Made by a program: the position numbers and the translations under genes. From Cryobacterium melibiosiphilum (GTDB lineage Bacteria > Actinomycetota > Actinomycetes > Actinomycetales > Microbacteriaceae): a stretch of 51,003 nt of DNA. The DNA is taken from NCBI RefSeq assembly GCF_003602235.1, contig NZ_QZVS01000091.1, positions 1-51,003 of the forward strand. Direction: 5' to 3'. Below, in pieces: positions 42,452 to 49,867 of the stretch; positions within the stretch are counted from its first letter, which is position 1; each line of letters begins with the position of its first letter. The notes under the pieces were generated by a model. That model had not been told where the DNA came from and ran no database searches. It was given only the letters and a program-made list of their open reading frames with translations.

Positions 42452-42541
42452 CAGGAGTTGGCCGTTTGGCCTCCCCGACAATCGAGCAGCACTGTGGCCA
42501 GTTACAAGTCTGTCCACCTGAAGTGCGTAGAGGAAATTTTC

Positions 42542-42793
42542 ATGAAGTCTGACATTCACCCCGAGTACAACGCGGTTGTCTTCCGCGACCTCGCCTCCGG
42601 CGCGACGTTCCTGACCCGCTCCACGGTCTCCAGCAAGAAGACCATCGAGTGGGAAGACGGCACCACGTACCCGGTCATCGACGTGGAAATCTCCTCCGAG
42701 TCGCACCCGTTCTACACGGGCAAGCAGCGCATCATGGACTCCGCCGGACGCGTGGAGAAGTTCAACTCGCGTTACAAGGGCTTCGGCAAATAA
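42542..42793 (+). CDS. rpmE2: 50S ribosomal protein L31 type B
   Basis: 83-residue ribosomal protein of the cysteine-free (zinc-independent) L31 class: no Cys anywhere, with family motifs [29 protein letters not shown] and [15 protein letters not shown]. The ATG at 42542 has AGAGGAAA upstream and is the family start; a longer in-frame reading from 42458 has no support. A strong terminator follows. Confidence 0.96.
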   Translation: MKSDIHPEYNAVVFRDLASGATFLTRSTVSSKKTIEWEDGTTYPVIDVEISSESHPFYTGKQRIMDSAGRVEKFNSRYKGFGK

Positions 42794-42809
42794 GCCACAC
42801 CCCTTCCCG

Positions 42810-42847
42810 AAAAAGGAGCGCCCCGCTATGCGGGCCGCTCCTTTTTT
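42810..42847 (+). terminator. Terminator of rpmE2
   Basis: Stem of AAAAAGGAGCG plus inner CCGC pairing with GCGG and CGCTCCTTTTT (two unpaired bases on each side) around TAT, ending in six T residues. It starts 16 bases after the rpmE2 stop. Confidence 0.93.
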
Positions 42848-42882
42848 GTACCCCGCACTCGCGCCCCCACCCCGCCCTGCCC

Positions 42883-42942
42883 CGCGAGTGAGCATTTTCT
42901 GCACTTCACAGGCCCGGGAAGTGCAGAAAATGCTCACTCGCG
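42883..42942. repeat. 60-bp palindromic element, copy 2
   Basis: Perfect 25-base arms at 42883-42907 and 42918-42942 with a 10-base centre (ACAGGCCCGG). Outer 12 and inner 8 arm bases match copy 1 exactly; the variable five are TTTTC here, with matching changes in the other arm so pairing is kept. It lies between convergent rpmE2 and the trehalose synthase gene, 20 bases from the latter's stop, and is also followed on the right by an extra TCGCGAG. Confidence 0.92.
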
Positions 42943-42962
42943 AGAGTCACTCGCGAGAATGA

Positions 42963-44660
42963 TCAGCCGCAGTGCAGCCAGTAGAAGCTCTGGGCGCCGA
43001 GGGTCAGGGTGAGGGCGCCGTCGTCGTCGAAGGTCGGGAACACCGCGCCTCCGAACACATCATAGAGGCGGGTGCCCGCCATCTCGGCGTCTTCGATCCG
43101 GAACGCGACGGGGTTGTGGGCGAAGCTGAACACGCAGAGCAGCGTCTCGGGCTGGTCGCCGAACATCGTTCCCGAGCCGGCGTAGGTGCGGGTGAAGGCG
43201 AGCACCGATTCGTGGTTGGTCGAGAGCACCCGAATCGCCCCGAGCCCGAACGTGGGGTGCGCCTTGCGCACGTGGATCACGTTGCGCACCCAGTGCAGCA
43301 GCGACCCGGACTGGGCCAGGTGCGACTCCACGTTGGTCTGCGTGTAGTTGTAGACCAGGGACTGCACGACGGGCAGGAACAATTTGCCCGGGTCGGCATC
43401 GGAGAACCCCGCGTTGCGGTCGGGGGTCCACTGCATCGGTGTGCGCGAACTGTCCCGGTCGGGCAGCCAGATGTTATCACCCATGCCGATCTCATCGCCG
43501 TAGTACAGGAACGGGCTGCCGGGCAGCGCGAACAGCAGCGCGTGGGCGAGTTCGAGTTCGGCACGGGAGTTGTCGAGCAGCGGGGCCAGGCGGCGCCTGA
43601 TACCGATGTTGGACCGCATCCGTGGGTCGTAGGCGTACCAGCCGTACATCGCCTGGCGGTATTCCTCACTGACCATCTCGAGGGTGAGCTCGTCGTGGTT
43701 GCGCAGGAACACGCCCCAGCCGGCGCCCTCGGGAATGTCCGTCGTCTCGGACAGCACGCGCACGAGTTCGTTGGCGTGCTGCGAGCGCAGGGAATAGAAG
43801 ATGCGCGGCATCAGGGGAAAGTCGAACGCCATGTGGCATTCGGGTTCGTCGTCGGTGCCGAAGAACGCGGCCACCTCGCGCGGCCATTGGTTGGCCTCGG
43901 CGATCATGATGCGGCCGGGGTAGTCGCGGTCGACCATCTGGCGCAGCTTCTTGATGAAGTCGTGCGTGGGCGGTTCGCTCTCGCCGTTGCCCTCTTCGCT
44001 CTCGTAGAGGTAGGGGATGGCGTCGAGCCGGAAGCCGTCGACGCCGAGGTCGAGCCAGAAGCGGATGACCTCGATCATCGCCTCGTGCACGGCCGGGTTT
44101 TCAAAGTTCAGGTCGGGCTGGTGCGAGAAGAACCGGTGGAAGAAGAACTGGCGCCGCACCGAATCGAAGGCCCAGTTCGATTCCTCGGTGTCGATGAAGA
44201 TGACGCGGATGTTCGGGTACTTCTCGTCGGTATCGCTCCACACGTAGAAATCCCCGTAGGGGCCGTCGGGGTCGGCCCGCGACTGCTGGAACCATTCGTG
44301 CTGGTCGGACGTGTGATTGAGCGGCAGGTCGATGATGATGCGCATGTTGCGCTCGTGGGCTTTGGTGACCAGGTCCTTGAACTCGTCGAGGGTGCCGAAC
44401 TCGGGCAGGATCGAGCGGAAGTCGGAAACGTCGTAGCCGCCGTCTTTGAGCGGCGAGTTGTAGAACGGGGGAATCCAGAGGGTGTCGATTCCGAGCCACT
44501 GCAGGTAATCCAGCTTGGAAACGAGGCCGGAGAGATCGCCGGAGCCGTCCGCGTTGCTGTCGACGAAGGATCTCACCATGACCTCGTAGAACACCGAACG
44601 CCGGTACCACAGCGGATCAAGGGTCAGACCGGGCAATTGGATGGGGGCGGTGAAGCTCAC
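42963..44660 (-). CDS. treS: Trehalose synthase (maltose glucosylmutase), GH13
   Basis: 565-residue alpha-amylase family enzyme that interconverts maltose and trehalose. The early WYRRSVFYEVMVRSFVDSNA and GDLSGLVSKLDYLQWLGIDT are characteristic of TreS. Catalytic residues: nucleophile Asp213 in GFRLDAIPYL, acid/base Glu255 in IAEANQWP, and Asp323 in RNHDELTL. GTG 44660 is preferred because AGAGGA stands five bases before it; an upstream GTG at 44699 would add 13 residues. A TAGACT box (minus strand, 44720-44715) is the probable -10. No fused or adjacent maltokinase and no glgE are present, so the route from trehalose to glucan is not complete in this window. Confidence 0.95.
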   Translation of the reverse strand: MSFTAPIQLPGLTLDPLWYRRSVFYEVMVRSFVDSNADGSGDLSGLVSKLDYLQWLGIDTLWIPPFYNSPLKDGGYDVSDFRSILPEFGTLDEFKDLVTKAHERNMRIIIDLPLNHTSDQHEWFQQSRADPDGPYGDFYVWSDTDEKYPNIRVIFIDTEESNWAFDSVRRQFFFHRFFSHQPDLNFENPAVHEAMIEVIRFWLDLGVDGFRLDAIPYLYESEEGNGESEPPTHDFIKKLRQMVDRDYPGRIMIAEANQWPREVAAFFGTDDEPECHMAFDFPLMPRIFYSLRSQHANELVRVLSETTDIPEGAGWGVFLRNHDELTLEMVSEEYRQAMYGWYAYDPRMRSNIGIRRRLAPLLDNSRAELELAHALLFALPGSPFLYYGDEIGMGDNIWLPDRDSSRTPMQWTPDRNAGFSDADPGKLFLPVVQSLVYNYTQTNVESHLAQSGSLLHWVRNVIHVRKAHPTFGLGAIRVLSTNHESVLAFTRTYAGSGTMFGDQPETLLCVFSFAHNPVAFRIEDAEMAGTRLYDVFGGAVFPTFDDDGALTLTLGAQSFYWLHCG

Positions 44661-44714
44661 GGTTGTCCTCTCGGCCCCACGGGGAGGCACTGTCAGCACG
44701 GGGTGAATAGCTTG

Positions 44715-44720
44715 AGTCTA
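44715..44720 (-). promoter_or_regulatory. -10 candidate for treS
   Basis: TAGACT on the minus strand, about 55 bases before the GTG at 44660, in the 119-base space shared with the divergent hydrolase gene. Confidence 0.4.
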
Positions 44721-44766
44721 GGTTCATGGTCAGCGTCACGGTCGACTGCCGCGCGAGATGGCACCA

Positions 44767-44772
44767 TAAACT
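44767..44772 (+). promoter_or_regulatory. -10 box of the hydrolase gene, leaderless spacing
   Basis: TAAACT followed by seven bases and the ATG at 44780; no ribosome site. It decides the start: an upstream in-frame ATG at 44726 would lie before the promoter. Confidence 0.55.
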
Positions 44773-44779
44773 TGACCTG

Positions 44780-45682
44780 ATGATCGCTTCCTCGCCCTTC
44801 GACCTGTCGCTCCAGGCGATTCCCGTGACGCGCCGCAGCCTCTCCGTGCTCGGCTCCACGACCCGCTTCTGGGAGTACGGCGACCCGGCCGCGACCACCA
44901 CGATCGTGATGGTGCACGGCTTCCGCGGCGACCACCACGGCCTCGAACCCGTCGTGGCGCAGAACCTGCCCGGGGTGCGGATCGTCTCACCCGACCTGCC
45001 CGGCTTCGGCGAGTCCACCCCGTTTCCGGAACGCTCCCACGACATCGACGGGTATGCCGCCTGGCTGGCCGGCTTCGTGCAGCAGCTCGCGCCGACCGGG
45101 CGCGTGGTCCTGCTCGGGCACTCCTTCGGCTCGATCATCGTCTCCGCGGCGGTGGCCGGCGGCCTGCCGGCGGATGCGGTCGTGCTCGTGAACCCGATCG
45201 CCGCGCCCGCGCTATCCGGGCCTCGTGGCGTGCTGACCCGCCTGGCGGTCTTCTACTACTGGGCGGGCGCTCGGCTGCCGGAACGCCTGGGCTACGCACT
45301 TCTGCGCAATCGTGCCATCGTGCGCGTGATGAGCGTGTCCATGACCAAGACCCGCGAGCCTGCCCTGCGCACCTGGATCCACGCCGAACACGACCGCTAC
45401 TTCTCGGCTTTCGCAAACCGGCAGGTCGTGCTCGAGGCGTTCCGGGCTTCGGTCGGCCACGACGTGAGCGAGTACGCCCGGCGAATCACGGCGCCGACCC
45501 TGCTGGTGGCCGCCGACCGCGACGACATCACGCCGCTCGCCGCGCAACACCGGCTGCTCCGCCTTTTTCCGCAGGCATCGCTGACGGTGATCGAGGGCGT
45601 CGGCCACCTCATCCACTACGAAAAGCCGGCTCAGGCGGCGGCCGCGATCACCGCCTTCCTGGCACTCCAGGACCAGTCATGA
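44780..45682 (+). CDS. Alpha/beta hydrolase
   Basis: 300-residue alpha/beta-fold hydrolase of unknown substrate. Oxyanion region MVHGFRGDHHG at 44-54, nucleophile elbow GHSFG with Ser115, probable acid Asp in AADRDDITP near 245, and catalytic His275 in GVGHLIHYEKP. No signal peptide. Start ATG 44780 fits the promoter spacing; a longer form from 44726 is unlikely. Its stop overlaps the glycosyltransferase start by four bases (ATGA), so the two proteins probably act in one process, perhaps on a glycolipid or cell-wall sugar ester; this is inference. Confidence 0.88.
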   Translation: MIASSPFDLSLQAIPVTRRSLSVLGSTTRFWEYGDPAATTTIVMVHGFRGDHHGLEPVVAQNLPGVRIVSPDLPGFGESTPFPERSHDIDGYAAWLAGFVQQLAPTGRVVLLGHSFGSIIVSAAVAGGLPADAVVLVNPIAAPALSGPRGVLTRLAVFYYWAGARLPERLGYALLRNRAIVRVMSVSMTKTREPALRTWIHAEHDRYFSAFANRQVVLEAFRASVGHDVSEYARRITAPTLLVAADRDDITPLAAQHRLLRLFPQASLTVIEGVGHLIHYEKPAQAAAAITAFLALQDQS

Positions 45683-46767
45683 AGATTGTCGTCGACTGCC
45701 GGTACACCCGCTTCGACCGGCACGACGGCATCAGCCGCTACACCGCGGGCCTCGTCACCGCGCTGGCCCGGCTGCACCCGGTGACGATGCTGATCAGCGA
45801 CCCTCGGCAGTTGGCCCTGCTGCCCGCGCTGCCGTGGCAGCGGGTGAGCGCGCCCACCAGCATCCGCGAACCGTTGGTGGCCTGGCAGGTGAACCGGCTG
45901 CACCCCGATGTGGTGTTCAGCCCGATGCAGACCATGGGGTCGTGGGGGCGCAACTACCGTCTGCTGCTGACCGTGCACGACCTGATCTACTACCGCAACC
46001 GCACGCCGCCGCGCAACCTGCCCGCCGCGATCCGGGTGCTCTGGCGGCTGTACCACCTCAGCTGGTGGCCGCAGCGGCTGCTGCTGAACCGGGCCGACGG
46101 CATTGTGACGGTGTCGGAGACGACCCGGGACCTGCTCGAGCAGCACCACCTGACCGAGCGACCGGTGACCGTCGTCTCCAACGCGGCGAACCCGGTGACG
46201 GATGCCGCGGCATCCGTCGCGCTGGCCCGTCGCGCGCCCGAGACCGGCCGTCTCGTCTACATGGGCTCCTTCATGCCGTACAAGAACGTCGACACCCTCG
46301 TGCGGGCTGCCGCGCAGCTGCCCGAGCACGAACTGCACCTGATGAGCCGCATCGCCCCCGACGAGCAGTCTCGTCTGGAGGGCCTTGCGCCGCGGGCGCG
46401 GCTCGTCTTCCATAACGGGGTGACCGACGAGGAGTACCTGGCGGTGCTCGGTTCGGCGACGGCGCTCGTCACCGCGAGCCGTGATGAGGGGTTCGGCATT
46501 CCGTTGGTGGAGGCGATGAGCCTCGGCATCCCGGTCATCGTGAGCGACATTCCCATTTTTCGCGAGATCGGCGGCGCCGCGGCTCTCTACGCCCAGCCCG
46601 AGAGCGCCACGGATTTCGCCGCCGCCGTGCGTCGCCTCGGGCAGCCGGGGGAATGGGCCCGGGTCGCGGATCGGTCGCTCGGGGAGGCCGAGCGCTTCAC
46701 CTGGGAGGCCTCGGCCGAGCGGTTGCTGCGGGTGCTGGAAGAAACGGTGACCCGGCCAAAGGCCTGA
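45679..46767 (+). CDS. Glycosyltransferase family 4 (GT-B fold)
   Basis: 362-residue glycosyltransferase. N-terminal acceptor domain begins VVDCRYTRFDRHDGISRYTA; the donor domain starts at about 190 (GRLVYMGSFMPYKNVDTLVR) and has the Ex7E motif in SRDEGFGIPLVEAMSLGIPV, with retaining GT4 character. No transmembrane segment, so it works on the cytoplasmic face of the membrane with nucleotide- or lipid-linked sugars. Coupled to the upstream hydrolase. Acceptor and sugar are unknown; capsule, wall polysaccharide or glycolipid synthesis are possible. Confidence 0.9.
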   Translation: MKIVVDCRYTRFDRHDGISRYTAGLVTALARLHPVTMLISDPRQLALLPALPWQRVSAPTSIREPLVAWQVNRLHPDVVFSPMQTMGSWGRNYRLLLTVHDLIYYRNRTPPRNLPAAIRVLWRLYHLSWWPQRLLLNRADGIVTVSETTRDLLEQHHLTERPVTVVSNAANPVTDAAASVALARRAPETGRLVYMGSFMPYKNVDTLVRAAAQLPEHELHLMSRIAPDEQSRLEGLAPRARLVFHNGVTDEEYLAVLGSATALVTASRDEGFGIPLVEAMSLGIPVIVSDIPIFREIGGAAALYAQPESATDFAAAVRRLGQPGEWARVADRSLGEAERFTWEASAERLLRVLEETVTRPKA

Positions 46768-46825
46768 TCAGGGCGGAACGCAGGTTACGAGCGTGTAAAT
46801 CCCCGGACGGATGCGCCCAATCTGC

Positions 46826-46854
46826 TTGCATGGATTGTTCAACAATCGTAGGCT
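46826..46854 (+). promoter_or_regulatory. Promoter of the NRAMP/DUF1445 genes
   Basis: -35 TTGCAT (46826-46831), spacer of exactly 17 bases, -10 TAGGCT (46849-46854). This is the best-formed two-box promoter in the window. The GntR-type operator fills the spacer. Confidence 0.75.
46833..46847. promoter_or_regulatory. FadR/FCD-type GntR operator candidate
   Basis: GATTGTT-C-AACAATC, a perfect 7+1+7 palindrome. Its core TTGTTCAACAA fits the known FadR-subfamily GntR consensus TNGTNNNACNA exactly. It lies wholly between -35 and -10, so binding would block RNA polymerase. A GntR-FCD gene is encoded about 2.3 kb downstream. Confidence 0.75.
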
Positions 46855-46918
46855 TCTCGACAATCAGTGCCCGCCGCATCGGTGATCGGGTGCTCTGTCC
46901 CAGAGAAGTGAGCGCACC

Positions 46919-48172
46919 ATGGCAACGACGGTTCCCGGCACGACGCCGGAAGGCACGCAGCCGAGGGGCACGCAGCCCCGGCGCCCCAAGAACAAGCACC
47001 GCAGCGCCCTGCTCGGCGCCATGTTCCTCATGGCCACGAGCGCGGTCGGCCCCGGCTTCATCGTGCAGACCACGAACTTCACCGTGCAGCTCGGGGCCGC
47101 GTTCGCCTTCGCGATCGTGGTGTCGATCCTCGTCGACATCGCCGTGCAGCTGAACGTTTGGCGCGTGATCGGCGTCAGCGGCAAGCGCGCGCAGGAACTG
47201 GCCAACACCGTGCTTCCCGGCGCCGGCTGGTTTCTCGCCGCGCTGATCTGCCTCGGGGGCCTCGTCTTCAACGTCGGCAACATCGCCGGCACCGGCCTGG
47301 GCCTGAACGTCTTATTCGGCATCGATGCCCGCCTCGGCGGCATCCTCTCCGCCGTGGTCGCCATCGCCATCTTCCTCAGCAAGCGGGCCGGCCTCGCCCT
47401 CGACAAGATCGTCGTCGTGCTCGGCGCGGTGATGATCCTGCTGATCGGCTACGTCGCGATCGTGTCGCGCCCGCCGCTCGGTGAGGCGCTCCGCAACGCG
47501 GTCATCCCCGACAACATCGACTTCCTCATCATCACCACGCTCATCGGCGGCACCATCGGCGGCTACATCACCTACGCCGGTGCCCACCGCATGATCGACG
47601 CCGGTGTCTCCGGTCCCGAAAACGTGCGCGAGATCACCCAGAGCTCGGTCCTCGGCATCATCATCACCGGCGTGATCCGGGTGCTCCTGTTCCTCGCGAT
47701 CCTCGGCGTCGTCGCCGGCGGCGTCGCACTCACGAGCGACAACCTGGCCGCCGAAGCCTTCCAATCCGCGGCCGGAATCATCGGCTTCAAACTGTTCGGC
47801 ATCATCCTCTGGGCCGCATCGATCACCTCCGTGATCGGCGCCGCTTATACGTCGATCTCGTTCGTCACCACCGCGAAGACCTCGCCGCGGGTGCGCAGCA
47901 TCGCCACGGTCGTTTTCATCGCCGTCTCGACCACCGTGTTCACCTTCATCGGCCAGGCACCCGCGACGCTGCTGATCATGGCCGGCGCTGTTAACGGGCT
48001 CATCCTCCCCGTCGGCTTCGCGTTCATCATCTGGGTTGCCTGGCGTCGCCGCGACCTGCTCGGCGGCTACGTGTACCCGAAGTGGCTGCTCGGAATCGGC
48101 GTCGCGGCCTGGCTGCTCACATTGTTCCTCGGCTACCAGTCGCTCGGCGGCCTCAGCCAGCTGTGGGTCTAG
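46919..48172 (+). CDS. NRAMP-related membrane transporter (YcsG-like)
   Basis: 417-residue membrane protein with about eleven helices, related to NRAMP metal transporters. The first helix reads TSAVGPGFIVQTTNF (about 40-54), where classical NRAMP proteins have DPGN: the metal-binding Asp and Asn are absent. The sixth-helix region GGYITYAGAHRMID also lacks the MPH motif. It therefore belongs to the divergent group exemplified by Bacillus YcsG, which is encoded with a DUF1445 protein and 5-oxoprolinase genes; a non-metal substrate is likely. ATG 46919 has AAGTGAG upstream. The N-terminal tail repeats GTQPR. The DUF1445 gene starts directly after its stop. Confidence 0.9.
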   Translation: MATTVPGTTPEGTQPRGTQPRRPKNKHRSALLGAMFLMATSAVGPGFIVQTTNFTVQLGAAFAFAIVVSILVDIAVQLNVWRVIGVSGKRAQELANTVLPGAGWFLAALICLGGLVFNVGNIAGTGLGLNVLFGIDARLGGILSAVVAIAIFLSKRAGLALDKIVVVLGAVMILLIGYVAIVSRPPLGEALRNAVIPDNIDFLIITTLIGGTIGGYITYAGAHRMIDAGVSGPENVREITQSSVLGIIITGVIRVLLFLAILGVVAGGVALTSDNLAAEAFQSAAGIIGFKLFGIILWAASITSVIGAAYTSISFVTTAKTSPRVRSIATVVFIAVSTTVFTFIGQAPATLLIMAGAVNGLILPVGFAFIIWVAWRRRDLLGGYVYPKWLLGIGVAAWLLTLFLGYQSLGGLSQLWV

Positions 48173-49036
48173 ATGGGTCGCCACGCGAACGATCCCGCCC
48201 CGGCCGCCCTGATCTCGGCGCGATCCTCGGCAGCGGATGCCCCGCGCCCGCCCCAGGATCCCGGCGCCGTCAGTCCCGCCGCGGCCCGGTCCCTGTTCCG
48301 GGCCGGACTCAGCACCCCCACCGCGGGCTGGTCCCGTGGCTTCACCCAGGCGAACCTCATCATCGTGCCCGCGGAGTCAGCCGCCGACGTGCGGCTGTTC
48401 GCCGAGAACAACCCGCAGGCCTGCCCGATTCTCGGCGTTCTGGAGGCGGGCCAGACGAGCGGGGCGCTGCTGGCCGGGGGAGACATCCGCACGGACCTCG
48501 GCCGGTACACCGTCTACGAACACGGCGTACTCGTCGAGACTCCGACCGACCTGCTCGCACGCTGGCGGGACGACCTCGTGACCTTCATCGTCGGCTGCAG
48601 TTTCACCTTCGAGTCGGCTCTGCAGGCCGGCGGGGTGCCGGTTCGGCACATCGACCAGGGCGTCAACGTGCCGATGTACCGCACCGCTCGCCGCTGCACG
48701 CCGGCCGGGGCACTGACCGGGCCGCTCGTCGTCTCGATGCGGCCGATTCCCGCGGACCAGGTGCTCGACGCGGTCAACATCACCGCGCACTACCCGGCGG
48801 TGCACGGCGCGCCCGTGCACTTCGGCGACCCCGCCGAGCTCGGCATCACAGACCTGTCCCGGCCGGATTTCGGCGACCCCGTCGACCTCGCGCCGGGAGA
48901 CGTTCCCGTGTTCTGGGCCTGCGGCGTCACCCCGCAGGCCGCGATCATGGAGTCCCGCCCGGCCCTCGCCTTCGGCCACGCGCCGGGGCACATGCTCATC
49001 ACGGATGCCCGCGACAGCGACTACTACGTGCCCTGA
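48173..49036 (+). CDS. DUF1445 putative hydro-lyase (D-glutamate cyclase-like, YcsI family)
   Basis: 287-residue cytosolic protein of the family variously annotated as hydro-lyase; the vertebrate member acts as D-glutamate cyclase, forming 5-oxo-D-proline. Conserved blocks are [33 protein letters not shown] and [10 protein letters not shown]. The first about 40 residues are an Ala/Pro-rich extension before the conserved [22 protein letters not shown] 48173 abuts the transporter stop, so the pair is one transcription unit, as ycsG-ycsI is in Bacillus. The pxpABC/kipI-kipA genes that accompany them there are absent from this window. Confidence 0.9.
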   Translation: MGRHANDPAPAALISARSSAADAPRPPQDPGAVSPAAARSLFRAGLSTPTAGWSRGFTQANLIIVPAESAADVRLFAENNPQACPILGVLEAGQTSGALLAGGDIRTDLGRYTVYEHGVLVETPTDLLARWRDDLVTFIVGCSFTFESALQAGGVPVRHIDQGVNVPMYRTARRCTPAGALTGPLVVSMRPIPADQVLDAVNITAHYPAVHGAPVHFGDPAELGITDLSRPDFGDPVDLAPGDVPVFWACGVTPQAAIMESRPALAFGHAPGHMLITDARDSDYYVP

Positions 49037-49122
49037 CCACGAGCACGCCGATCTGGCCGCCACGGTGTGGGGTGCAGCGACTGCTGTGCGCAGCACCCGA
49101 ACCTGCCCCGACCGGAGCTGGG

Positions 49123-49833
49123 TCAGCGCACGGTGTCGGTGCCGGGAGCGGCACTCGCCGCGGCGTGGGCTGCGAGCAGGCGTGCTTCGGCGCGATCGAG
49201 GTAGTCGGCGAGGGCCGCGACCGCTCCTGCCCGGTCGCCCGCGTCGAACAGGCCGACAATGTCGGCATTGCGCTCGATGTACGGCTCGTGAAACTCGGGG
49301 TCGGCCGCCATCGAGTGAAAGACCAGGCGCATCTCGGCGAGCACCTGGCTCATCTGCAGGCTCAGCCGCTCGCTGCCGGTCAGGGCGACGACGCCCGCGT
49401 GGAAGTCCTGGTTGGCCGTCGCCATGCCCGCGACTGAGTTCGCGTCGCGGGCCGCCCGGGCGCGGGCGACGGCAGCGTGCAGCAGCGGGGCATCCGTCTG
49501 CGGGGTCCAGAGCAGTGCCGCGGGCTCGAGAAAGCGGCGCACGCGGTAGATCTCGCGAATGTCGTCGGCGGTCGGGCGGGCGACGAAGACCCCGCGGTTG
49601 GGGATGCGGGCGATGATGTGCTCGGCGGCGAGGGTCGAGAACGCCTCGCGCAGCGTGTTGCGGGACACGCCGAGCACGTCGCAGAGCGCCTCCTCGGACA
49701 GTTTCGCGCCGGGGGCGAGCTGGCCGGCGCCGATTCGATCCCGCAAGACGGATGCCACCCAGCTTCCGGTCTGCGCGTGGCGCACCACCGCCGTCTGTCG
49801 GCGCAGGTCGCTGAGGATCTCGTCGAGGGTCAT
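49123..49833 (-). CDS. GntR family regulator with FCD ligand domain
   Basis: 236-residue regulator. Winged helix at about 20-90 (GSWVASVLRDRIGAGQLAPG then LCDVLGVSRNTLREAFSTLA, RIPNRGVFVARP), followed by an all-helical FCD domain (about 100-225) with acidic/His ligand positions such as NQDFHAGVVALTG. ATG 49833 is chosen: it follows a TACTGT box by six bases and starts just before the conserved HTH; the frame is open further upstream without support. It is convergent with the DUF1445 gene. The FadR-type palindrome upstream of the NRAMP gene is its likely target, with an acid such as 5-oxoproline or glutamate as possible effector (inference). Confidence 0.92.
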   Translation of the reverse strand: MTLDEILSDLRRQTAVVRHAQTGSWVASVLRDRIGAGQLAPGAKLSEEALCDVLGVSRNTLREAFSTLAAEHIIARIPNRGVFVARPTADDIREIYRVRRFLEPAALLWTPQTDAPLLHAAVARARAARDANSVAGMATANQDFHAGVVALTGSERLSLQMSQVLAEMRLVFHSMAADPEFHEPYIERNADIVGLFDAGDRAGAVAALADYLDRAEARLLAAHAAASAAPGTDTVR

Positions 49834-49839
49834 AGGCTC

Positions 49840-49845
49840 ACAGTA
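49840..49845 (-). promoter_or_regulatory. -10 box of the GntR gene, leaderless spacing
   Basis: TACTGT on the minus strand, six bases (GAGCCT) before the ATG at 49833. No ribosome site is present. Confidence 0.55.
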
Positions 49846-49867
49846 TCGGCTCGCGTCTGGGGGGCGG

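Noticed and set aside
42406..42541. Possible riboswitch or Zur-controlled leader before rpmE2
   Set aside because: Only short, weak pairings (GGCC-GTTT-GGCC) and no zinc-box palindrome can be seen; an ordinary leader explains it.
42972..44780. Long open frame (about 600 codons) on the plus strand opposite the trehalose synthase gene
   Set aside because: It is a GC-rich shadow of treS, which has all catalytic motifs on the minus strand. The shadow is low-complexity (Val/Glu/Gly/Arg) with no recognisable domain.
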